Shown here: one piece after another, positions 1 to 5,168 of the stretch
Layout of the letters: every line of letters starts with the position of its first letter
How positions within the stretch are numbered: position 1 is the stretch's first letter
Assembly (NCBI GenBank): GCA_007121975.1
Contig: SKJO01000088.1
Span: 1 to 10,503, forward strand
Length of the DNA: 10,503 nt
Direction of reading: 5' to 3'
Source of the DNA: Nitriliruptoraceae bacterium
GTDB lineage: Bacteria > Actinomycetota > Nitriliruptoria > Nitriliruptorales > Nitriliruptoraceae
Made by a program: the position numbers and the translations under genes
Notes under the pieces: generated by a model
Seen by the model: only the letters and a program-made list of their open reading frames with translations
Databases searched by the model: none
Told to the model about the DNA's origin: nothing

Positions 1-401
1 GCCACGCTGAAGTCTCTCGAGTGGCGTCTTGCCACCAAGGTCGGACGAGGGGCTGGTCAGCCACGAGGCGACCGTCCAAGTCGTCGCCGCAACAGGGGAC
101 AGGGCCCGCACGACGTTCCGCGTCCCCGGCAGGATCCGGTCACCCTCGAACTGCAAGACCGGGTAGCCGACGCTGCCGTCGCGCATGTCCAGGCGCAGCA
201 GGCCCCGGTCGGTCGATACGGCCTGCTTGGCTTGCCCAGCAGTTCAGCAACCTGCCTCCGGGTGTAGACCGCACCGAGCAGCTGGGACCAGGCCCGATCG
301 TCCTCGGCTTGGCTCAGCAGCAGGTCGACCTGCCGCTTCACGTGTGAAGGGGCCCGCTGGTACCGCTCGAGCAGCGTGGCCACCTGGATTTCGCTCGTCA
401 A
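1..401 (-). pseudogene. DUF2384/MbcA-like antitoxin, frameshifted and running off the left edge
   Basis: The reading starts at a TTG (401-399) and gives an antitoxin-like N-terminus containing LLERYQRAP, VKRQVDLLL and RAWSQLLGAVYTRRQVAELLGK. After AELLGK this frame turns into nonsense. The next frame takes over exactly where family homology should continue (KQAVSTDRGLLRLDM, then GYPVLQFEGDRILPGT, then TTWTVASWLTSP and LGGKTPLERL) and stays open to base 1. A single missing base at about 229-230 explains it: GGC AAG xCC AAG CAG would restore GKSKQAVS. The architecture (small helical N-terminus, HTH-like GKSKQAVS segment, C-terminal W-L-x-x-P-x-x-x-L-x-G region) is that of Xre/MbcA/ParS-type antitoxins, which usually sit directly before a RES-domain toxin; that gene would lie beyond the left edge. 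Its start overlaps the stop of the PIN-like gene as TTGA. A sequencing error would give the same picture as a real mutation. Confidence 0.72.
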
Positions 402-922
402 TGTCCTGCCAGCCCTTGGCGTTGACGCAATTGACGCAAGGCCTTCCAGGTGCTCGAGACCATCGCCGTGACGATGGGCGTCATGTCTTCGACGCGCAGG
501 CGCGCAGCAACCCCCGTGGAGGGCGCAGAGCGCCGCCCGGTGCCGCGTTGGGCGTCGTCGATGGGCAGGTACCGGATCCGGTAGCGGGCTGGCTCGATGA
601 CCACGACCGCGCCTTCGGACAGCACACGCTCGACCCGTGGGAGAACCTCGAGGAGTGCATCGACGGGCTCCTCGACCGCGTCACCGATGCCTCGCAGCAG
701 CAGGACGCTTGGCCCGGCCGCGCCCGGCAGCGCCCGGATGGTGCCGACGTCGGTGTCGGTGGTGACCAGGATGCGCTCGTCAGCGAGGGCGAGGGCCATC
801 ACCTCGTCGTCGGCGTGCCCTACGAGGCCGAGGATCCGGACCTGGGTGGGGCTTCGTAGCCCGGCGGTGGCCAGCCGGTGAGCCACGGCATCCTGCAGGG
901 CTTCCTCGACCAGCATCCTCAC
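398..922 (-). CDS. DUF5615 PIN-like toxin with altered active-site region and extra C-terminal tail
   Basis: The N-terminal 115 or so residues follow the DUF5615 (Mut7-C-like PIN fold) pattern: MRMLVEEAL at the start, ILGLVGHADDEVMALA around residues 30-45, ILVTTDTDVGTI around 50-60, then PSVLLLR. These proteins are predicted ribonuclease toxins paired with DUF433 antitoxins, and the preceding gene is DUF433-like. GTG at 922 is chosen because it gives the usual family N-terminus and overlaps the DUF433 stop as GTGA; ATG at 916 is an alternative. Oddities: the usual first acidic motif (D-E-N or similar) reads V-E-E-A, and the usual D-F-G reads D-V-G. After about residue 120 a tail of some 50 residues (from AQRGTGRR to the stop) does not resemble the family. 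The protein is 174 aa against about 115-125 normally. It could be a decayed toxin whose reading frame has run into foreign sequence. Family assignment is firm, activity doubtful. Confidence 0.72.
   Translation of the reverse strand: MRMLVEEALQDAVAHRLATAGLRSPTQVRILGLVGHADDEVMALALADERILVTTDTDVGTIRALPGAAGPSVLLLRGIGDAVEEPVDALLEVLPRVERVLSEGAVVVIEPARYRIRYLPIDDAQRGTGRRSAPSTGVAARLRVEDMTPIVTAMVSSTWKALRQLRQRQGLAGH
422..439. repeat. Perfect 9-nt tandem duplication
   Basis: TTGACGCAA occurs twice back to back, at 422-430 and 431-439. It lies in the part of the DUF5615 gene that encodes the atypical tail (residues reading RQLRQ), just ahead of the start of the next antitoxin. It is probably a small slippage duplication. 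Confidence 0.75.
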
Positions 923-1164
923 ACGGTGTGATCACGTGGGATGACCCGCTGGTTGACGTTGGCGGCCGCGAACCGGAGGGCTTCACGGATATCGTCCTCG
1001 GTCAGTCGCGGGTACGGCTCGAGGATCGTCTGCATCTGCGTGCCCGCAGCGATCATCCGCACCAGCATCGCGACGGGGATGCGTGTCCCGTCGATGCAGG
1101 GCAGACCAGGGGCGTGGGCCCCAAGGGCCTTGGTCGACCCACCGCCAACCAGGAACCTCGGGTC
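919..1164 (-). pseudogene. DUF433-type antitoxin lacking a recognisable start
   Basis: No long conventional open frame exists here, but reading the minus strand in phase with the TGA at 921-919 gives a clear DUF433 protein. It contains GLPCIDGTRIPVAMLVRMIA, then ILEPYPRLTEDDIREALRFA and AANVNQRVIPRDHTV. The G-x-P-C-I-x-G-T-R-I-P-V signature and the Y-P-x-L-T-x-x-D-I/V-x-x-A-L motif are diagnostic. About 62 residues are convincing. The part before GLPCI (reading GGGSTKALGAHAP) aligns poorly, and no ATG, GTG or TTG occurs in frame between the upstream in-frame stop (1197-1195) and the core; the first ATG lies inside the core. The membrane-protein gene ends at 1163, so the 5' end is crowded or deleted. 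In this family the protein neutralises the DUF5615 toxin encoded next, and the GTGA overlap fits such an operon. It could use a rare start such as CTG, but loss of the 5' end is more likely. Confidence 0.68.
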
Positions 1165-2080
1165 AGCAGGCGCCGAGCTCGAAGGCCAGCGGGCTCAGGC
1201 AGGTCGGCCACCAGTGCAGGGCCACCACCAGCGGCAGCACCGCCCAGGCCCGCCAGCGGGTCTCGATGAGCACCGCAATGGCGGTGGCCGACCCGGCCCC
1301 CAGCGCCCCGGCGTACACCCCGGTGAGCAGGTCGCCGCGCAGCAGCCCTCCGGTGGCGAACACGTGGATGACCAGCACGACCACCACGGGCGTGAGCACG
1401 GCGGTACGTGGGGCCATCATCCCGGGGCTGACCTGACGGTCGACGAGCAGCACCACGGCAACCAGTGCCAGCACCTGCAGCACGGTGGGCAGCAGCGCCG
1501 CGGGGCCGAGCGAGCGCAGCAGGCCCACCCCCAGCGCCAGCAGCGCCGCGCCCATCCCGAAGGTCCGAGTCAGCTCGGTCAGCGACACCTCGGTGGTGCG
1601 GAAGGCGTCGCGGCCCCGCGTGGTCAGGAAGGCCACCAGCAGCAGCGCACCGGCGCTCAGCGCCACGAACTGCCCGACCGCGATCAGCAGCGCCACCGCG
1701 GCCGAGCCCCCGGCCCCCAGGGCGGTGACCGGAGCGCCGAAGCGCCCGAGCACCGCGCTCAGCGGTAGGCCGGTCTGCGCCAGGCCGAGCGCGGCGCCGA
1801 TCAGCGCCACGGGCGCCGCCACGACCAGCCCCGAGCGCCACGTCTCCTTCGACCGGTCGAGTCCGAAGGCCGCCGCGCCGTGGCCGCGGTAGCGGGCCAG
1901 CAGCAGGGGCACCAACCCGGTGAGCACGAACACCCACCCGATCGCGAGCACGGAGGCAAGCACCCCCGGCCGGGGGTAGAACGGCAGCCGGGTCAGCAGC
2001 TGGAGGGCGAACCCGCCGAACAGGGTGGTCGCACCGGCCAGGATGACGTCGCTGCGGGCATCTTCGGGGCTGAGGTACAC
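1163..2080 (-). CDS. Polytopic membrane protein of unknown function
   Basis: About 305 residues, dominated by hydrophobic Ala/Leu/Val segments that I read as about nine membrane spans. Examples are VILAGATTLFGGFALQLL near the N-terminus, VLASVLAIGWVFVLTGL, LLPTVLQVLALVAVVLLV and AVLTPVVVVLVIHVFATGG. A short polar loop after the second span (RYRGHGAAAFGLDRSKETWR) recalls the loop seen in CPBP-type (CAAX protease-like) membrane proteins, but the E-E-x-x-x-R and downstream His motifs of that family are absent, so I do not assign it there. GTG at 2080 is preferred: it begins VYLSPEDARSD directly before the first span, and a TAGCGT hexamer lies 8 nt upstream, which suggests a leaderless message. 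A GTG at 2140 would add 20 Gly/Pro/Ala-rich residues and overlap the opposite promoter. It is divergent from the cinA-mca fusion and its stop abuts the DUF433 remnant. Real gene, function unknown. Confidence 0.75.
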   Translation of the reverse strand: MYLSPEDARSDVILAGATTLFGGFALQLLTRLPFYPRPGVLASVLAIGWVFVLTGLVPLLLARYRGHGAAAFGLDRSKETWRSGLVVAAPVALIGAALGLAQTGLPLSAVLGRFGAPVTALGAGGSAAVALLIAVGQFVALSAGALLLVAFLTTRGRDAFRTTEVSLTELTRTFGMGAALLALGVGLLRSLGPAALLPTVLQVLALVAVVLLVDRQVSPGMMAPRTAVLTPVVVVLVIHVFATGGLLRGDLLTGVYAGALGAGSATAIAVLIETRWRAWAVLPLVVALHWWPTCLSPLAFELGAC

Positions 2081-2088
2081 GCCCGGTG

Positions 2089-2094
2089 ACGCTA
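2089..2094 (-). promoter_or_regulatory. -10-like hexamer TAGCGT for the membrane protein gene
   Basis: The minus strand reads TAGCGT (TANNNT pattern) followed by eight bases and then the GTG at 2080. That spacing puts the predicted start of transcription at or within a base or two of the start codon, as in leaderless actinobacterial mRNAs. No convincing -35 was seen. Confidence 0.35.
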
Positions 2095-2096
2095 GC

Positions 2097-2113
2097 AGCC
2101 CCGGGCCGGGGCT
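2097..2113. promoter_or_regulatory. Perfect 8-bp dyad between divergent promoters
   Basis: AGCCCCGG and CCGGGGCT flank a single central G at 2105. The dyad lies between the minus-strand TAGCGT and the plus-strand TACCCT hexamers, so a protein bound here could control both the membrane protein and the cinA-mca fusion. GC-rich palindromes also arise by chance in such genomes, so the operator role is inferred. Confidence 0.35.
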
Positions 2114-2118
2114 ACCCT
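2113..2118 (+). promoter_or_regulatory. -10-like hexamer TACCCT for the cinA-mca fusion unit
   Basis: TACCCT fits the TANNNT pattern and would start transcription near 2125, giving a leader of roughly 48 nt before the GTG at 2173. Its upstream side overlaps the dyad at 2097-2113. There is no clear -35 element. Confidence 0.28.
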
Positions 2119-2130
2119 CCGCGCCCGCAG

Positions 2131-2162
2131 GTCCCCGCACCGAGTCCCCGCACCGAGTCCCC
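2131..2162. repeat. 13-nt tandem repeat in the leader of the fusion gene
   Basis: GTCCCCGCACCGA is repeated exactly at 2131-2143 and 2144-2156, followed by a partial third copy (GTCCCC, 2157-2162) that runs straight into the ribosome binding site. It lies in the predicted 5' untranslated region, so copy-number change would alter leader length without touching the protein. Confidence 0.8.
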
Positions 2163-2168
2163 AGGAGG
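2163..2168 (+). promoter_or_regulatory. Ribosome binding site AGGAGG deciding the GTG start at 2173
   Basis: A perfect AGGAGG stands four bases before GTG at 2173. This fixes the start of the fusion protein and agrees with CinA homology beginning at the second residue. An open frame reaches back to 2086, but that stretch is untranslated leader. Confidence 0.7.
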
Positions 2169-2172
2169 TGGC

Positions 2173-3960
2173 GTGCTCGAGGCCTCCGTCATCGTGATCG
2201 GCGACGAGCTGCTCGGCGGCTTCGTCGCCGACAGCAACTCGCCGTGGCTCGCGCAGCGCCTGCATGCCCACGGGATCCCGCTGACCCGTGTCCAGGTCGT
2301 GCCCGACGACCTCGCGGCGATCGACGAAGCCCTGACCGCCGAGCTGGCGCGTCCGCGCCCCCGCCTGATCCTGACCTCGGGCGGGATCGGCTCGACCCCC
2401 GACGACCTGACCTACGAGGCGGTGGCCGCGAGCCTCGGCCGCGGACTGGTGGAGGACCCGGTCATCGGCGAGCGCATCACCTCCTCGCTGGCCTGGTCGC
2501 GCTCGCTCGGCCTGGAGGTCTCCGAGGAGTACGCGTGGCACCTGGGCCGCATGGGCCGGATCCCGGCGGGCAGCCGGCTGCTGCAGGCCGGGCGGGGCTG
2601 GACGCCCGGGGTGGCCATCGACCTCGATGGCGGCAGCGACGCTGCCGGTGGCGCCACCGTGGTGATCCTGCCGGGGGTTCCCAGCGAGTTCCGCAGCCTG
2701 GTCGAGGACGCCATCGAGCCGCTGCTGCTGGCCGGCCGCAACCCGGTGCCCACCGTGGCCGAGATCGAGCACGGCTTCCCCGAGAGCGCGCTCAACCTCG
2801 TGTTCGTCGAGTTGCTGCGCCGCCACCCCGAGGTCAAGCTCGGCAGCTATCCCGGGGATCCGATGCTGGTGCGACTGTCGGGGCCGGCCGCGCAGGTCGA
2901 GGCGGCCGCGACGCTGGTGCGCCGCGGACTCGGTGAGCTCGCCGCCACGCCGGGCGGGGCACGGCTGGCCGAGGCGTGGGCCTCGCGCAGCAGGCGGGCC
3001 CGGGAGCAGCGTGAGCGGACCGAGCGCCAGCCGGCGGACACGACCACGGGCGTGGTCGGAGAGCGCCGTCTGCTGTTCGTGCACGCCCATCCCGACGACG
3101 AGGCCTCCAAGGGGGCGGCCACCGCCGCCCGCTACCTCGACGAGGGCGCCGAGGTGGTGCTGGTGACCCTGACCGACGGCATGGCCGGGGACGTGCTCAA
3201 CCCCAGCGCGCCGCCGGTCGCGCCCGAGCAGATGGCCGAGATCCGCAGCCGGGAGCTGGCCGATGCCGTGGCGGCGATCGGCTTCACCCGCACCTATGGC
3301 CTGGGCTACCCCGACTCGGGCTACCACGAGGATCCCGCCGCGGTGCCCGAGGGCTGCTTCGCGCGGCTCGAGCTCGACGAGCCCTCCCGGGTCCTGGCCG
3401 GGCTGATCCGCCGCGAGCGTCCCCAGGTCGTGGTCACCTACCCCGAGGACGGCGGCTACCCGCACCCCGACCACATCCGCTGCCACGAGGTCACGATGCG
3501 GGCGCTGGAGCTCGCCGAGGACCCGGCCCTCGACCTGTCCGACACCCCCGGCGGCGAGCAGCCGGCCTGGCGGGTGGCCAAGGTGTACGCCTCGACGATC
3601 TTCCCGCCCTCCCGGCTCAACGCGCTGCACCAGGGGCTGCTCGAGCTTCGCGGGGAGAGCCCGTTCACCGAGTGGCTCGAGCGGCGCCACGACCGGCCGC
3701 CGGCCCCCGAACCCGACGCGCTGGTCGAGGTCGGCGCCTGGTTCGTCCGGCGGGATGCGGCCCTGCGCGCCCACGTGACCCAGATCGATCCCGACGGCTT
3801 CTGGTTCGAGGTGCCACGCGAGCTCGAGCGCGAGCGCTACCCCTACGAGGGCTACCTGCTGCTGCGTTCCGACGTCGAGGTGGCGCGCCCCGAGCCCGAC
3901 CTGTTCGCCGGCCTCGCGCTTGGCACGCCGACACGCGCCGCCGGCGCGGGGCAGGGGTGA
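2173..3960 (+). CDS. Fusion protein: CinA N-terminal (COG1058) domain + mycothiol S-conjugate amidase (Mca)
   Basis: 595 residues with two complete domains. Residues 1 to about 262 are the CinA/MoaB-like domain: IVIGDELLGG at 7-16, TSGGIGSTPDDLT at 68-80 (the G-P-T-x-D-D-L-T motif with Pro replaced by Ser), ILPGVPSEF at 165-173 and LGSYP at 223-227. This family includes ADP-ribose/nucleotide pyrophosphatases; the second CinA domain (NMN amidohydrolase, PncC) is absent. A charged linker spans about 265-298. Residues 298-595 form a PIG-L/LmbE zinc deacetylase. HPDDE at 306-310 supplies metal ligands His306 and Asp309 and general base Asp308; HPDH at 431-434 supplies His434. Lys313 (HPDDEASKG) matches the Lys that marks Mca rather than MshB, and GGYPHPDH is also Mca-like. 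Mca hydrolyses mycothiol S-conjugates to GlcN-Ins and a mercapturic acid in the cytoplasm. GTG at 3052 could start a lone Mca but has no ribosome binding site. The stop overlaps the MFS start (GTGA). Confidence 0.9.
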   Translation: MLEASVIVIGDELLGGFVADSNSPWLAQRLHAHGIPLTRVQVVPDDLAAIDEALTAELARPRPRLILTSGGIGSTPDDLTYEAVAASLGRGLVEDPVIGERITSSLAWSRSLGLEVSEEYAWHLGRMGRIPAGSRLLQAGRGWTPGVAIDLDGGSDAAGGATVVILPGVPSEFRSLVEDAIEPLLLAGRNPVPTVAEIEHGFPESALNLVFVELLRRHPEVKLGSYPGDPMLVRLSGPAAQVEAAATLVRRGLGELAATPGGARLAEAWASRSRRAREQRERTERQPADTTTGVVGERRLLFVHAHPDDEASKGAATAARYLDEGAEVVLVTLTDGMAGDVLNPSAPPVAPEQMAEIRSRELADAVAAIGFTRTYGLGYPDSGYHEDPAAVPEGCFARLELDEPSRVLAGLIRRERPQVVVTYPEDGGYPHPDHIRCHEVTMRALELAEDPALDLSDTPGGEQPAWRVAKVYASTIFPPSRLNALHQGLLELRGESPFTEWLERRHDRPPAPEPDALVEVGAWFVRRDAALRAHVTQIDPDGFWFEVPRELERERYPYEGYLLLRSDVEVARPEPDLFAGLALGTPTRAAGAGQG

Positions 3961-5168
3961 GGGCCGGGTCCGACGCGTGGCGGGTGCTCACCGACCGCAG
4001 CTTCGGCACGTTCTTCCTCGGCAGTTCGCTGTCCAACGTCGGCACCTGGTTCCAGAACATCGCCGCCGGGCTGCTGGTCTACGAGCTGACCCGTTCCACG
4101 CTGCTGGTCGGCGCCGTGAACTTCGCCCAGTTCCTCGGCACGGTGCTGCTGGCACCATGGGCGGGGGCGGCCGCCGACCGCTTCGACCGTCGGCGGCTGC
4201 TGCTGGTCACGCAGCTGGCGGCGGCGGTGGTCGGGGCCGGACTGGCCGGGCTCACCGTCGCCGATCGGGTCGGGCCCGTGGTGGTGGTGGCTGCCGCCCT
4301 GCTGCTCGGGCTGGCGCTGGCGTTCATGGTGCCCGCCCTGCTCGCGCTGGTACCGCTGCTGGTCGACGAGGCCGACCTCGAGGTCGCCGTGTCGCTGAAC
4401 TCGGTCACCTTCAACCTCGCCCGGGCGATCGGCCCGGTGCTCGGGGCGCTGGTCGTCGACTGGGCCGGCTACGGGGTGGCGTTCGGGCTCAACGCCGCGT
4501 CGTTCGTGGCCTTCGCGCTGGCCCTGCTGGTGGTCCGCCCCCGGGCGCAGCCGCCCCGCGCCACAACCCGCCCCCGGCTGCGCGAGTCGGTTGCGCTGGT
4601 CCGGGCCGACGGGCGGTGGATGGCGCTGCTGGTCGCGGTCATGGCGGTGTCCACCTCGACGGATCCGGTCAACACCCTGGCTCCGGAGCTGGCGCTGGAC
4701 GTGTTCGCCGGGCGCGAGCTCGACGTCGGGCTGCTGGTCGGGGCCTTCGGTGCCGGCGCCACGCTCACCGCCGTGCTGCTCAGCCCGTGGCTGCGTGGCC
4801 GGCCCCACGTGCTGGTGGTCGCGATGCTGGTGCAGGGGGCGGGCATGCTCGGGGCGGGGCTCGCGCCGAGCCTGGGGCTGGCGATGGCCGGGTTCGCGGT
4901 GTCGGGGGCCGGGTTCATCGCCGCGATCACCCGGGCCACCGCACGGTTGCAGGCCGAGGTGCCCGATGTGCAGCTCGGCCGGGTCATGGCGCTGTGGAGC
5001 CTGGCGTTCGTCGGGACCCGGCCGGTCGCGGCCCTGCTCGACGGCGTCGTCGCCGAACTCGCCGGTGCCCGCGCGGCCGCGGTGGTGCTCGCCCTGCCCG
5101 TCCTGCTGGCCGCGCCCTACGTGCACCGGCGGATCACCGCAGCGGCCGGGGCTGCAGCCGGGCGCTGA
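3957..5168 (+). CDS. MFS exporter, MFS_3/EntS-like
   Basis: 403 residues, the normal length for this family. The start is GTG at 3957, which overlaps the stop of the fusion gene as GTGA, with a purine-rich GGGGCAGGG just before it; translational coupling is likely. The N-terminus (VLTDRSFGTFFLGSSLSNVG, then TWFQNIAAGLLVYELT) is typical of MFS_3 drug and siderophore exporters. The loop 2-3 signature appears as GAAADRFDRRR at about 70-80. A further family-like stretch, NSVTFNLARAIGPVLGALVV, lies in the middle of the first half. I count 11-12 membrane spans, with a basic central loop (RPRAQPPRATTRPRLRES) separating the two halves. It works in the cytoplasmic membrane by proton-driven export. Context suggests the substrate is a product of the upstream enzyme, such as a mercapturic acid; this is inference. 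The 3' end overlaps the oppositely oriented M14 gene by 35 bp. Confidence 0.87.
   Translation: MRAGSDAWRVLTDRSFGTFFLGSSLSNVGTWFQNIAAGLLVYELTRSTLLVGAVNFAQFLGTVLLAPWAGAAADRFDRRRLLLVTQLAAAVVGAGLAGLTVADRVGPVVVVAAALLLGLALAFMVPALLALVPLLVDEADLEVAVSLNSVTFNLARAIGPVLGALVVDWAGYGVAFGLNAASFVAFALALLVVRPRAQPPRATTRPRLRESVALVRADGRWMALLVAVMAVSTSTDPVNTLAPELALDVFAGRELDVGLLVGAFGAGATLTAVLLSPWLRGRPHVLVVAMLVQGAGMLGAGLAPSLGLAMAGFAVSGAGFIAAITRATARLQAEVPDVQLGRVMALWSLAFVGTRPVAALLDGVVAELAGARAAAVVLALPVLLAAPYVHRRITAAAGAAAGR

Noticed and set aside
422..439. Repeat pair as a possible CRISPR or attachment site
   Set aside because: Only two 9-nt copies with no spacer and no integrase nearby; a simple tandem duplication is the better reading.
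941..1768. Plus-strand open frame covering the DUF433 remnant and membrane protein
   Set aside because: The product is Gln/His/Gly-rich antisense translation of hydrophobic coding sequence on the minus strand.
1163..2080. CPBP (CAAX) intramembrane protease
   Set aside because: One loop recalls that family, but the Glu-Glu and His catalytic motifs are not present in any membrane segment.
2086..2172. Longer N-terminus for the CinA-Mca fusion
   Set aside because: The extra 29 residues are Pro-rich, include the tandem repeat and the ribosome binding site, and lie outside the homology. GTG at 2173 has a perfect AGGAGG.
2092..3774. Minus-strand open frame of about 560 codons across the fusion gene
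   Set aside because: It is a GC-rich antisense shadow of the CinA-Mca frame. The sense frame carries intact catalytic motifs; this one has low-complexity Gly/Arg/His composition.
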